In this document: piece by piece, positions 10,614 to 19,196 of the stretch
Layout: every line of letters begins with the position of its first letter
Position numbering within the stretch: the first letter of the stretch is position 1
From: Stakelama marina
GTDB lineage: Bacteria; Pseudomonadota; Alphaproteobacteria; Sphingomonadales; Sphingomonadaceae
NCBI RefSeq assembly: GCF_018122655.1
Contig: NZ_JAGRQC010000001.1
Coordinates: forward strand, 744,001-808,000
Reading direction: 5' to 3'
Length of the DNA stretch: 64,000 nt
Position numbers and translations under genes: made by a program
Notes under the pieces: model-generated
Told to the model about the DNA's origin: nothing
What the model saw: only the letters and a program-made list of their open reading frames with translations
Database searches by the model: none

Positions 10614-11089
10614 GCGAGGAAGGCGAGCAGAAGGAGGCCATCGGGCCGCTCGACATCGGACGCGTGATGGCGGCGTTGCCGCATCGGTATCCGATGCTGC
10701 TGGTCGACCGGGTCGAGGAGTTGATCCCCGACCGGTCGATCGCGGCGATCAAGGCGGTCACGATGAATGAAGGCTTTTTCCAGGGACATTTCCCGGGAAG
10801 GCCGATCATGCCCGGCGTATTGATCGTCGAGGCGCTGGCGCAGGCCGCAGGCGTTCTCGCGGTCGAATCGCTGGGCCTCGCCGGGTCGGGCAAGCTCGTC
10901 TATTTCATGGCGATCGACGAGGCGAAGTTCCGCAAGCCCGTCGAACCGGGCGTGTTGCTGCGGCTTGAGGTCGAGTTCGTTCAGAAGCGCTCGAGCGTGT
11001 GCAAATTCGCCGGCCGCGCGCTGATCGACGGACAGGTCGCGGCGCAGGCCAATTTCACCGCGATGATCGCCGATCCGCCAAAGGCCTGA
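10610..11089 (+). CDS. fabZ: 3-hydroxyacyl-ACP dehydratase FabZ
   Basis: Cytoplasmic dehydratase of type II fatty acid synthesis, hot-dog fold. The catalytic motif [12 protein letters not shown] begins at residue 59 (His60), and the second active-site residue is Glu74 in LIVEALAQ. The length of 159 residues is normal. It overlaps ompH by four bases. In many Gram-negatives it is flanked by lpxD and lpxA of lipid A synthesis; neither is found here, and rpmE follows instead. Confidence 0.97.
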   Translation: MSEEGEQKEAIGPLDIGRVMAALPHRYPMLLVDRVEELIPDRSIAAIKAVTMNEGFFQGHFPGRPIMPGVLIVEALAQAAGVLAVESLGLAGSGKLVYFMAIDEAKFRKPVEPGVLLRLEVEFVQKRSSVCKFAGRALIDGQVAAQANFTAMIADPPKA

Positions 11090-11117
11090 CCGGCCTGGAT
11101 CATATTGCAATTGTAGG

Positions 11118-11167
11118 CGCGGCCCTGTATCGGGCCGCGTTCCAGTCCGGCTGGTCGGTAACCAGCC
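11118..11167 (+). promoter_or_regulatory. Two consecutive stem-loops in the rpmE leader
   Basis: The fabZ-rpmE spacer holds two perfect hairpins. CGCGGCCC (11118-11125) pairs with GGGCCGCG (11132-11139) around a 6-base loop, and GGCTGGT (11149-11155) pairs with ACCAGCC (11161-11167) around CGGTA. The second ends about 8 bases before the likely ribosome site AAAGAGA of rpmE. The first might act as a weak terminator for fabZ, although only TTCC follows. A translational control role for the second is inferred from its position. Confidence 0.5.
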
Positions 11168-11188
11168 AAATGACGAAAGAGACATATC

Positions 11189-11419
11189 ATGAAGACCGAT
11201 ACGCACCCCGACTATCACATGATCAAGGTGCAGATGACCGACGGCACCGTGTTCGAAACGCGCTCCACCTGGGGCAGCGAAGGCGACACGCTGCAGCTCG
11301 ACATTGACCCGACCTCGCACCCGGCATGGACCGGCGGCAACCAGCGTCTGCTCGATCAGGGCGGTCAGGTCGCGCGCTTCAACAAGCGCTTCGGCGGACT
11401 TTCGCTCGGTAAGAAATAA
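11189..11419 (+). CDS. rpmE: 50S ribosomal protein L31, cysteine-free form
   Basis: Large-subunit ribosomal protein L31, located at the inter-subunit bridge. The 76-residue protein has the family start MKTDTHPDY, the central [15 protein letters not shown] and the conserved end [13 protein letters not shown]. It contains no cysteine at all, so it cannot form the CxxC zinc site of zinc-binding L31 proteins. The ATG has AAAGAGA about 6 bases upstream. It is the first clear gene after fabZ and is probably transcribed separately. Confidence 0.95.
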   Translation: MKTDTHPDYHMIKVQMTDGTVFETRSTWGSEGDTLQLDIDPTSHPAWTGGNQRLLDQGGQVARFNKRFGGLSLGKK

Positions 11420-11433
11420 TCTTCGCAAGGCAT

Positions 11434-11468
11434 GGCTGACGGGGCGTTTCATTAACGCGCCGTTAGTC
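11434..11468 (+). terminator. Stem-loop downstream of rpmE
   Basis: Fourteen bases after the rpmE stop, GGCTGACGGGGCGTT (11434-11448) can pair with AACGCGCCGTTAGTC (11454-11468) over 14 of 15 positions (two G-U pairs, one G-G mismatch) around a TCATT loop. The position suits the 3' end of the rpmE transcript. No T-tract follows, so it may only protect the 3' end or need Rho. It ends 22 bases before the PilZ gene. Confidence 0.4.
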
Positions 11469-11490
11469 ATCGTGATCTAGCTTCACCGCT

Positions 11491-11826
11491 ATGTTGGATA
11501 GCGTGAAGCCCATTCAGTTCGCCGCAGAATTCGAACCCGCCGAGCCACCAGCCCGGCGGCGTTCGGAGCGTAGCTGCGTTTCCTTCGACGCCAAGCTGGG
11601 CCGGGGCGGCCTGGCACGTACGCTTTGCAAGGTCGTCGACCTGTCGCGGCACGGTTGCCGCATCCAGACCTATTCGCCAATGCGTGAAAACGCGCTGATC
11701 TGGCTGACGCTTCCAGGCATCGGCCCGCGCGTCGCCCGTGTGGCCTGGGCGGGAGATTTCCTGGCCGGGTGCGCGTTCGAAGAGCCGCTCGATCCGCAGG
11801 AACTGGATCACTTGCTGGCTGTCTGA
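11491..11826 (+). CDS. PilZ-domain protein
   Basis: Small single-domain protein of 111 residues that probably binds cyclic di-GMP. The two ligand motifs of PilZ domains are visible: an RRxxR-like cluster at residues 23-27 (RRSER) and DLSRHG (50-55), matching [D/N]xSxxG. An N-terminal extension of about 20 residues precedes it; there is no output domain, so it probably acts on a partner protein. The target cannot be read from the neighbours (rpmE upstream, a tRNA gene head-on 7 bases after its stop). Confidence 0.85.
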   Translation: MLDSVKPIQFAAEFEPAEPPARRRSERSCVSFDAKLGRGGLARTLCKVVDLSRHGCRIQTYSPMRENALIWLTLPGIGPRVARVAWAGDFLAGCAFEEPLDPQELDHLLAV

Positions 11827-11833
11827 GCGCGGT

Positions 11834-11923
<90 letters not shown>

Positions 11924-11985
11924 GCGCTAGTCGATGCGCTTACGCTGTTCGTCGACTTTTGTGCAAGAGGCGCATTGAGGGCTTC

Positions 11986-13065
11986 ATGCGGCGGCCATGC
12001 TGTGGCAAAGAATCGGCCATGTTTGCGTTATTTGCCTCCGCCCGCCGCTTCTCGCTGGTCGTTTCCGCCATTGGAGCGGGGCTGTTGTGCAGTACATCGG
12101 CATGCGCGCAAACCGAACAGGGCTTTCAGGATTACCTTGTCACGTTGAAATCGCAGGCGCTGGCCGCGGGGGTCAGCCGTCATACGATCGACAAGGTCTT
12201 TCCCACGCTGACAATGAACGAACGCGTGATCGAACTCGACCGCGATCAGCCGGGGAGCAATCCGAACGCACCTATTCCGATGTTCGCGCCCTATTATGCA
12301 CGCCACGTCGATGCGGCGCGCATCCGCCTGGGCCGCGCGGCGTATCAACGCAACCGCGCCAAGCTTGCGAGCATCGAGCGTGAAACCGGTGTGCCCGAAT
12401 CGATCATGGTGGCGATCTGGGGAAACGAGACGGCGTACGGCGCCATTACCGGTGGTTTCGACCTTCCGCGCTCGCTCGCCACGCTTGCTTATGAAGGGCG
12501 TCGTCGTGAGCTGTTTTCGCGCGAATTCATCGACACGCTGAAGATGATGGATCGCGGCATCTCGCGCGATACGCTTCAGGGTAGCTGGGCCGGCGCGACC
12601 GGCGGGCCGCAATTCCTGCCGTCGGTATATCTGCGGCTGGCGCGCGACGGCGATGGTGACGGCCGCGCCGATATCTGGAACAGCGATGCCGACACGCTGG
12701 CTTCGATCGCCAATTATTTCGTGAATGCCGGATGGCGCAAGGGGCAGCCCTGGGGGATTCCGGTTCGCGTCCCATCAAGCATCGATGTCGATGCGCTTGC
12801 CAACAAGACGGTGTCGCCGCGCTGCCCGCGCGTGTTCGAGCGCCACAGCAAATGGCAGACCATGCGCGAATGGCGTGCGATGGGGATCGTGCCCGAACGC
12901 GGCACCTGGCCCGACGACGATATTCAGGCGACGCTGCTTGAACCCGACGGCCCGGGGAAGACCGCCTATCTGCTGACCGGCAATTACCGGGTCATCCTCG
13001 ATTATAATTGTTCGAATTTCTATGCACTATCGGTGGGGCTGCTTGCGGATGCGGTGGAAAAATAA
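11986..13065 (+). CDS. Lytic murein transglycosylase, MltB type
   Basis: Periplasmic enzyme that cleaves peptidoglycan glycan strands to 1,6-anhydro-muropeptides. The SLT_2-type core has ESIMVAIWGNETAYG with the likely catalytic Glu at residue 148, followed by GSWAGATGGPQFLPSVYL and the DGDGDGRADIWNS calcium-loop-like segment. A signal peptide ends near SACAQT. I chose ATG at 11986 because a GAGGG lies just upstream; ATG at 12019 would give a cleaner signal peptide and is also plausible. It overlaps the next gene, an RlpA/SPOR protein, by 17 bases, so the two are likely co-transcribed. Confidence 0.9.
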   Translation: MRRPCCGKESAMFALFASARRFSLVVSAIGAGLLCSTSACAQTEQGFQDYLVTLKSQALAAGVSRHTIDKVFPTLTMNERVIELDRDQPGSNPNAPIPMFAPYYARHVDAARIRLGRAAYQRNRAKLASIERETGVPESIMVAIWGNETAYGAITGGFDLPRSLATLAYEGRRRELFSREFIDTLKMMDRGISRDTLQGSWAGATGGPQFLPSVYLRLARDGDGDGRADIWNSDADTLASIANYFVNAGWRKGQPWGIPVRVPSSIDVDALANKTVSPRCPRVFERHSKWQTMREWRAMGIVPERGTWPDDDIQATLLEPDGPGKTAYLLTGNYRVILDYNCSNFYALSVGLLADAVEK

Positions 13066-14011
13066 GGCGAGTATTGCGACGCTGGCGGTTGCGCTGGTCG
13101 CAATCTGCGGAGCGGGCACGGCACGGGCGGATCAGAAGGCGGGTGCAAGCTATTCGCCGCCTGCGGTCGCGGCAAAGGCCGAAACTGCGTCGGGCGCGAA
13201 ATTCTATCCCAATGGTGAGCCTCCCAAGTCGCCCCATGGATCTTCGGAGGCCGTTCCGGGCGAACGCCGCTATGACGAGGTTGGCTATGCCATATCGTCG
13301 AAGGACGCCGCCGGCTTTGGCGAAACCGGCGTTTATGCGGCAAGCCGCACCTTGCCGGCAGACAGCTTCGCAGAGGTCACCGAACTCAACGGCGGTCGCA
13401 CGATCCTCGTCAAGATCGAAGGGAAGGGGCCGGCAGATACCAGTGCGCTGATCGACCTGTCGCCCGCAGCCGCGCGCACGCTCGGGCTGACGCCGGGTGA
13501 CAGGCTTCCCGTTCGCGTTCGCCGGATGACGCCGACCGGAGAGGATATTGCGGCACTGGCGAACGGCGGTCCCGCATCGCGGCGGATGGACGCGCCCGAA
13601 CTGGTCTTGAAGGCGTTGCGCAAGAAGCTGCCGGCAGCAGCCGCCAAACCGGCCGCCGCCGCTGCAGCCAAGCCGGTCGCGCCAAAGTCGGTGGCCGTGC
13701 CGGCCAGCAAACCGCCCAAGACGGCAAGGCCGCCTTCCAAGACTCCGGTCGCAGCGAAGGCAGAGGACAAGCCCGGCAAAGCCGAACCGAAGCCCTCCGC
13801 CAACGGACCCTATTACGTGCAGGTCGCAGCGCTTTCGAACGAGGCGCGGGCAAAGGCGCTGGCGGATAAGCTCGGCGGATATGTAAAGGCGGGCGGCGGG
13901 CTGTACCGCATTCGCGTCGGCGGCTTTGCCAGCAAGGCCGATGCCGAACAAAAACGTGCTCAAATCGCGCGACACGGCTATGGCGATGCGCGCGTATATC
14001 GCAACGACTGA
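13049..14011 (+). CDS. RlpA-like double-psi barrel protein with SPOR domain
   Basis: Exported cell-wall protein of 320 residues. Signal peptide 1-28 (ends TARADQ), an RlpA-like double-psi beta-barrel in the first half (RTLPADSFAEVTELNGGRT, then IDLSPAAARTLG), a long Ala/Pro/Lys-rich linker, and a SPOR domain in the last 68 residues (PYYVQVAALSN to VYRND), which binds denuded septal glycan. The positions that are His and Asp in active RlpA (AHRTLP, NDRGP) appear here as SRTLP and EGKGP, so glycan cleavage is doubtful. The ATG at 13049 is preferred over 13022 because it gives a compact signal peptide. Confidence 0.85.
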   Translation: MRWKNKASIATLAVALVAICGAGTARADQKAGASYSPPAVAAKAETASGAKFYPNGEPPKSPHGSSEAVPGERRYDEVGYAISSKDAAGFGETGVYAASRTLPADSFAEVTELNGGRTILVKIEGKGPADTSALIDLSPAAARTLGLTPGDRLPVRVRRMTPTGEDIAALANGGPASRRMDAPELVLKALRKKLPAAAAKPAAAAAAKPVAPKSVAVPASKPPKTARPPSKTPVAAKAEDKPGKAEPKPSANGPYYVQVAALSNEARAKALADKLGGYVKAGGGLYRIRVGGFASKADAEQKRAQIARHGYGDARVYRND

Positions 14012-14040
14012 TTACCCCCACCCAAGCTCATGGACCTTCG

Positions 14041-15207
14041 ATGAAAAAGCTTCTTACCGCCTCGCTTCTCGCAGCTCTGGTCGCTGCACCGACGACCGCG
14101 GCCGTTCCGCCGTTCCAGACGCCTGCACCGATTGCGTTCATGAAGGACATGTCTTCGGGGGCGGTGCTGTTTTCGAAGAATCCCGATGAGCGGATGCCAC
14201 CCGCATCGCTCGCGAAGATGATGACGGTCTATGTCGCCTTCGACCTCATCAAGAAGGGGGACCTGAAGCTCGACCAGAAATTCACCGTCCGCCCCGAAAC
14301 CTGGCAGCGCTGGCACGGTCCGCAGGCCGGTTCGACCATGTTCCTGTCGCCCAATCAGCAGGTCAGCGTCAGCGACCTTCTGTCGGGGATCATCACGGTG
14401 TCGGGGAATGACGCGTGCGTCGTGCTGGCGCAGGGAATTGCCGGTACCGAGGATGCGTTCACGTCGCTGATGAACCAGCATGCCAAGGAACTGGGCATGA
14501 CCAACAGCCATTTCGGCACGTCGAACGGCTGGCCGGATGAAGGGCGCACCTATGTCACGGCGCGCGATCTCTCCAAGCTGGCGGCGGCGACGATCGAGAA
14601 TTATCCGAAGCTCTACAAGCAATTCTATGCCAAGCCGAGCTTCACCTGGGGCAAGACGGCGAGCGGCGAGCCGATCACCCAGGCCAATCGCGATCCGCTG
14701 ATCGGCCGGGTCGAAGGCGCCGACGGACTGAAGACTGGCCACACCGAAGAAGCCGGGTACGGCGTTACCGGGTCGGCCGAACAGAATGGCCGCCGCATCA
14801 TCATGGTCATGGCGGGGCTGACCTCGTTCAATCAGCGTATCAAGGAATCGGTGCGCTTCATGGACTGGGGCTTTCGCGCGTGGAAGGCGAAGCCGCTCGT
14901 GTCGAAGGGGCGCAAGGTCGCCGATGCAGATGTCCAGATGGGCGATTCGAGCACGGTCGGCCTCGTCGCTCCGCGCGATCTGACGATGACCGTTCCCAGC
15001 GGCGTTACGCCCGACATGAACGCGAAGATCGTCTATAACGGCCCGATCAAGGCCCCGATCAAGGCCGGTCAGCATGTCGCCGACCTGGTGGTGCAGTCGC
15101 CCGGCCTGCCGACGCAGACCATGCCGCTGGTGGCGGAGAAGGATGTCGATCAGGCCGGCTTTTTCGGTCGCGCCTGGGCCGGTTTCCTCTCGCTGTTCGG
15201 CGCTTGA
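14041..15207 (+). CDS. D-alanyl-D-alanine carboxypeptidase (PBP5/6 family)
   Basis: Penicillin-binding protein that trims the terminal D-Ala from peptidoglycan pentapeptides in the periplasm. All three serine-peptidase motifs are intact: SLAK (Ser56-Lys59), SGN (121-123) and KTG (231-233). A signal peptide (residues 1-20) leads, and a PBP5 C-terminal domain of about 100 residues follows the catalytic part. The protein ends in the amphipathic stretch FFGRAWAGFLSLFG, as expected for the membrane-associated PBP5 tail. It overlaps tmk by four bases. Confidence 0.95.
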   Translation: MKKLLTASLLAALVAAPTTAAVPPFQTPAPIAFMKDMSSGAVLFSKNPDERMPPASLAKMMTVYVAFDLIKKGDLKLDQKFTVRPETWQRWHGPQAGSTMFLSPNQQVSVSDLLSGIITVSGNDACVVLAQGIAGTEDAFTSLMNQHAKELGMTNSHFGTSNGWPDEGRTYVTARDLSKLAAATIENYPKLYKQFYAKPSFTWGKTASGEPITQANRDPLIGRVEGADGLKTGHTEEAGYGVTGSAEQNGRRIIMVMAGLTSFNQRIKESVRFMDWGFRAWKAKPLVSKGRKVADADVQMGDSSTVGLVAPRDLTMTVPSGVTPDMNAKIVYNGPIKAPIKAGQHVADLVVQSPGLPTQTMPLVAEKDVDQAGFFGRAWAGFLSLFGA

Positions 15208-15827
15208 GCGGGCGCTTCATCTCGCTTGAAGGCGGGGAGGGCGTCGGGAAATCCACCCAGGCGACCCGCCTCGCTGAAGCGCTGCGCGATCGCGGCGTCG
15301 ATGCCATCGTCACGCGCGAACCCGGCGGCAGCGAGGGAGCGGAGGCGATCCGCGACCTTCTGATGCAGGGCAGCGTTACACGCTGGAGCGCGCATACCGA
15401 GGCTCTGCTGTTCGCCGCCGCGCGCGCCGATCACGTCGAAAAGCACATCCGTCCCGCTGTCGAGGCGGGCGAATGGGTGATCTGCGACCGTTTTATCGAC
15501 AGCACCCGCGCGTATCAGGGCGCCCAGGGAATCGACGATTCTGCCATTCTCGCGCTTCATGCGTTCGGCTCGAAGGGGTTGCTTCCCGATCGAACCTTTC
15601 TCCTTGAAGTGCCGCAAGCCGAAGGCGCCGAGCGCGCGACGGCGCGAGACGGCGCCGGCGCCGATCGTTTTGCCGCGCGAGAGGGTTCTTTCCACGAGGC
15701 GGTAGGCGCGGCGTTCGACCGGATCGCCGATGCCGAACCCGACCGCGTCCACAGGATCGACGCGACCGGTTCGCCGCAGCAGGTGACTGCAAGATTGATC
15801 GACGCGCTGTCGGACCTGCTGCCATGA
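15204..15827 (+). CDS. tmk: Thymidylate kinase
   Basis: Phosphorylates dTMP to dTDP for DNA synthesis. The P-loop GGEGVGKST lies at residues 10-18, DRFIDSTRAYQG is the substrate-binding DR(Y/F)xxS region, and the LID segment reads ARDGAGADRFAARE. The start is TTG at 15204, overlapping the dac stop (TTGA); only nine residues precede the P-loop, so no later start fits. The length of 207 residues is typical. It is followed by holB, an arrangement found in many bacteria. Confidence 0.96.
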   Translation: MSGRFISLEGGEGVGKSTQATRLAEALRDRGVDAIVTREPGGSEGAEAIRDLLMQGSVTRWSAHTEALLFAAARADHVEKHIRPAVEAGEWVICDRFIDSTRAYQGAQGIDDSAILALHAFGSKGLLPDRTFLLEVPQAEGAERATARDGAGADRFAAREGSFHEAVGAAFDRIADAEPDRVHRIDATGSPQQVTARLIDALSDLLP

Positions 15828-16819
15828 CGTCAATCATCGGAAACGAGGCCGCACAGGCGACGTTTCTGGCGTCGGCACGGAGCGGATCGATGCCGCATGC
15901 CTGGCTGTTTGCCGGTCCGGCCGGCGTCGGGAAAGCGAGTTTCGCCCGCGAAGCCGCAATTCGCATGCTCGTCAACGCAGCCGACCCCTCGGTCCCGATC
16001 GATGGCGGCGCGCCGCTTCCCGACCACCCGATAGCATCGCAGATCGCGGCGGGCTCTCACCCCGATTTCCGCGTGCTCAGGCGGCTTCCCAAGGACCCCG
16101 AAAAGCCCGACCAGAATGTTGCGCGTAGCATTCCGATTGCACAGATCCGCGCCCTGCAGCCGATGTTCGCGACGCGTCCGTCGCATTCGTCGCGGCGCGT
16201 GGTCATCATCGACGCGATCGACGATTGCGAACGTTCAGCGGCCAACGCGCTTCTCAAGAATCTCGAAGAGCCTCCGGCAGGGACGATTTTCGTGCTGATA
16301 AGCCACGCACCGGGTCGACTGCTCCCGACCATCAGGTCGCGCTGCCGCCTGTTACGGTTCGATCCTGTCGCCGACGAAGCGATCGCGACGATCCTCCGCC
16401 GCGCATTGCCCGATGCGAGCGCCGGGGAGATCGATGCACTGGTCCGCGCGGGGCAGGGCTCGCCGGGCCGTGCACTGGCCTTTGCCGGTCTCGACCTGGC
16501 GGTTCTCGAACGCGAGATGGAGGCGTTGGCACAGGGGGGCGATCCGACCAATGCGATCCGCGCCAAGCTCGGCACGACGCTGGGCGCGAAATCGGCACAA
16601 CCGCGTTACGAGGCATTTCTCGAGCGCGCCCCCTCGTTCATCGCCGAACGGGCGCGTGGGCGTAGTGGCCAGCGGCTCCGCGAAGCGCTCGATGCCTATG
16701 CGGCGGCACGCGACCTTTCGGCCGCAGCGACGCGATTGTCGCTCGACGCCAATGCGACGGCGTTCGAAATGGGGGGGCTGATCGCCCGACTTGCGGACAT
16801 GCCGGCGCGCGCGCACTGA
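15824..16819 (+). CDS. holB: DNA polymerase III delta' subunit
   Basis: Subunit of the clamp loader that places the beta sliding clamp on DNA. The AAA+ fold shows a Walker A-like GPAGVGKAS (31-39) and the sensor/arginine-finger motif SRCRLLRF near residue 170, preceded by ALLKNLEEPP. The usual zinc-binding cysteine module is not seen. At 331 residues it matches alphaproteobacterial HolB. It overlaps tmk by four bases and is followed by metG after 38 bases. Confidence 0.92.
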   Translation: MTSIIGNEAAQATFLASARSGSMPHAWLFAGPAGVGKASFAREAAIRMLVNAADPSVPIDGGAPLPDHPIASQIAAGSHPDFRVLRRLPKDPEKPDQNVARSIPIAQIRALQPMFATRPSHSSRRVVIIDAIDDCERSAANALLKNLEEPPAGTIFVLISHAPGRLLPTIRSRCRLLRFDPVADEAIATILRRALPDASAGEIDALVRAGQGSPGRALAFAGLDLAVLEREMEALAQGGDPTNAIRAKLGTTLGAKSAQPRYEAFLERAPSFIAERARGRSGQRLREALDAYAAARDLSAAATRLSLDANATAFEMGGLIARLADMPARAH

Positions 16820-16857
16820 CCATTGCCGTGGCCGGGAGCAGGCCCTAGGAAACGCCG

Positions 16858-18420
16858 ATGGCCGATCCCTATTATATCACCACCGCGATCCACTATCCCA
16901 ATGGCCGCCCGCATATCGGGCACGCCTATGAAATGATCGCCGCCGATGCGATCGCGCGTTTTCAGCGCCAGGCGGGGCGCGATGTCCGCTTCCAGACGGG
17001 CACCGACGAACATGGCCTGAAAATGGTCCAGACGGCGCGTGATCGTGGCATGGAGGTTCGCGCGCTGGCCGATGAAATGTCGCGATATTTCCAACAGATG
17101 GCGAGTGGCCTGAACATTTCCTGCGATCGGTTCATCCGCACGGTCGAACCCGATCACTATGCCGCCAGTCAGGCGATCTGGCGCGCGATGGCCGATGCCG
17201 GCGATCTCTACCTCGACCGTTATGAGGGATGGTATTCGGTCCGCGACGAGGCCTTTTACGAGGAAAAGGAACTGATCGAGGGCGAGGACGGTACCAAGCT
17301 CTCGCCGCAGGGCACCCCCGTCGAATGGACTGCCGAGGAGACCTGGTTCTTCCGCCTGTCGAAATATCAACAGCCGCTGCTCGACCATTACAAGGCAAAC
17401 CCGGATTTCATCCGCCCCGAAAGCCGGCGTAACGAGATCCTTCGCTTCGTAGAGGGCGGGTTGACCGACCTGTCGGTTTCGCGGACCAGCTTCGACTGGG
17501 GCGTACCGGTGCCCGACAGCCCCGGCCACGTGATGTACGTCTGGGTCGATGCGCTGACAAATTATATCAGCGGCGCCGGTTATCCCAATGATCCCGAAGA
17601 GTTTTCGAAATGGTGGCCCGCCGATCTTCACCTGATCGGCAAGGATATTGTCCGCTTTCACGCGGTATATTGGCCGGCATTCCTGATGTCGGCGAAGCTG
17701 CCGCTTCCCGATCAGGTGTTCGGGCATGGATTCGTCCTCAACCGCGGCGAGAAAATGTCGAAATCGACGGGCAATGTCGTCGATCCGATGCAGCTTGCCG
17801 AACTCTACGGCGTCGATGCGCTGCGCTATTTCCTGATGCGCGACATCAGCTTCGGTCAGGATGGCAGCTTTTCCGCAGAGGCGATCGTGACGCGAGCGAA
17901 TGCCGATCTGTCGAACAGCTTCGGCAATCTCGCACAGCGCACGCTCAGCTTCATCGCCAAAAATCTCGGTGGCGAGTTGCCGCAGCCGGGGAAGGGCAAT
18001 CCCGCCGATAACGCGCTGCTTGAGGAGGTTCGCGGCTCCTGCGCGGCCTTTCGCCGTGCGTTCGACGATCTGGCGCTGTCACAGGCGGTCGAGGCGTGGA
18101 TGGCCGGTGTTTTCGCCTGCAACCAGTATATCGACGCACAGGCACCCTGGGCGCTCCGCAAGACCGATCCCGAGCGGATGCATGCCGTTCTCGGTACCTT
18201 GCTGCGTGCGATCCGCCATCTTGGCGTCACGATCGAACCCGTGGTGCCGGCCTCGGCGGCAAAGATGCTCGATCAGTTGGGCGTCGCAGATCGCGATCAT
18301 GCCAGCCTCGAAACCGAAGACTGGTACGACCAACTGGCGACATCGGGGTTCAAGATCGCTCCGCCGACCCCCATCTTTCCGAGACTGGCAATCGAGGAAA
18401 GCGAGGACGCACCGGCATGA
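16858..18420 (+). CDS. metG: Methionyl-tRNA synthetase
   Basis: Class I aminoacyl-tRNA synthetase that charges tRNA-Met. The HIGH motif is at residues 19-22 and KMSKS at 299-303, and ATP and methionine pocket segments such as GTDEHGLK are present. The 520-residue form lacks the C-terminal EMAP-like tRNA-binding domain, and the connective segment has no CxxC zinc pairs, as in the shorter MetG group. It overlaps tatD (ATGA). Confidence 0.96.
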   Translation: MADPYYITTAIHYPNGRPHIGHAYEMIAADAIARFQRQAGRDVRFQTGTDEHGLKMVQTARDRGMEVRALADEMSRYFQQMASGLNISCDRFIRTVEPDHYAASQAIWRAMADAGDLYLDRYEGWYSVRDEAFYEEKELIEGEDGTKLSPQGTPVEWTAEETWFFRLSKYQQPLLDHYKANPDFIRPESRRNEILRFVEGGLTDLSVSRTSFDWGVPVPDSPGHVMYVWVDALTNYISGAGYPNDPEEFSKWWPADLHLIGKDIVRFHAVYWPAFLMSAKLPLPDQVFGHGFVLNRGEKMSKSTGNVVDPMQLAELYGVDALRYFLMRDISFGQDGSFSAEAIVTRANADLSNSFGNLAQRTLSFIAKNLGGELPQPGKGNPADNALLEEVRGSCAAFRRAFDDLALSQAVEAWMAGVFACNQYIDAQAPWALRKTDPERMHAVLGTLLRAIRHLGVTIEPVVPASAAKMLDQLGVADRDHASLETEDWYDQLATSGFKIAPPTPIFPRLAIEESEDAPA

Positions 18421-19196
18421 AGCTGGCCGACAGTCATTGTCATCTGAACTATAAGGGCCTGGGCGAACGGCAGGATGAAATTCTCGCCAATGCGCGCGGT
18501 GCAGGCGTTGTGGCGATGCTCAACATCGCCACGCGCGAGAGCGAATGGGACGCCGTTGTCGGAACGGCCGAGCGCGAACGCGATGTCTGGGCGACCGTCG
18601 GCATTCATCCGCACGAAGCCGACAAGCACCCCGATATCGATACCGCGAAGCTGGTCGAGCGCGCCGGGCACCCCCGTGTGGTCGGCATCGGTGAAAGCGG
18701 GCTCGATTATTATTACGAGCATTCCGACCGCGAACGGCAAAAATCGAGTTTTCGCAGCCATCTGGCGGCATGTCGTGAAACCCAGCTTCCAATCGTCGTC
18801 CATACGCGCGACGCCGAGGAGGACACCGCCGAGATTTTGAGCGACGAAATGGGGAAGGGCGCTTTTCCCGGCGTCATCCACTGTTTCACCGCCAGCGCGG
18901 ATTTCGCGCGCAAGGCGCTCGACCTTGGCATGTACATCTCGATCTCGGGGATCGTGACGTTCAAGAATGCGCGCGACCTTCAGGAAACGGCCGCGACGCT
19001 TCCTATCGACCGGCTGTTGATCGAAACCGATGCGCCCTTTCTCGCGCCCGTTCCGCATCGCGGCAAGACCGGCGAGCCAGCGTTCGTCGCCGATACCTGC
19101 CGATTCCTGGCCGAATTGCGCGGCGAAGATCCTGACATGCTCGCTGAACGGACCCGCGAAAACTTTCATCGGCTCTTTGCGAAGACGACGGCGTGA
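18417..19196 (+). CDS. tatD: TatD-family metal-dependent hydrolase
   Basis: Cytoplasmic TIM-barrel hydrolase; family members act as 3'-5' exonucleases or deoxyribonucleases. The metal motif DSHCHL (His7, His9) is at the N-terminus, GESGLDYYYEHS carries the bridging Glu, and HTRDA, HCFTAS and ETDAPFLAP supply the remaining ligands. The ATG at 18417 overlaps the metG stop; the frame is open further upstream but only as an overlap with metG. metG followed by tatD and an MBL hydrolase is a common alphaproteobacterial order. Confidence 0.93.
   Translation: MKLADSHCHLNYKGLGERQDEILANARGAGVVAMLNIATRESEWDAVVGTAERERDVWATVGIHPHEADKHPDIDTAKLVERAGHPRVVGIGESGLDYYYEHSDRERQKSSFRSHLAACRETQLPIVVHTRDAEEDTAEILSDEMGKGAFPGVIHCFTASADFARKALDLGMYISISGIVTFKNARDLQETAATLPIDRLLIETDAPFLAPVPHRGKTGEPAFVADTCRFLAELRGEDPDMLAERTRENFHRLFAKTTA

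Noticed and set aside
11452..11466. TTAA-N7-TTAG resembling a CtrA site upstream of the PilZ gene
   Set aside because: Seven of eight bases match, but the site lies inside the rpmE 3' stem-loop, which explains the sequence; one near match is expected by chance.
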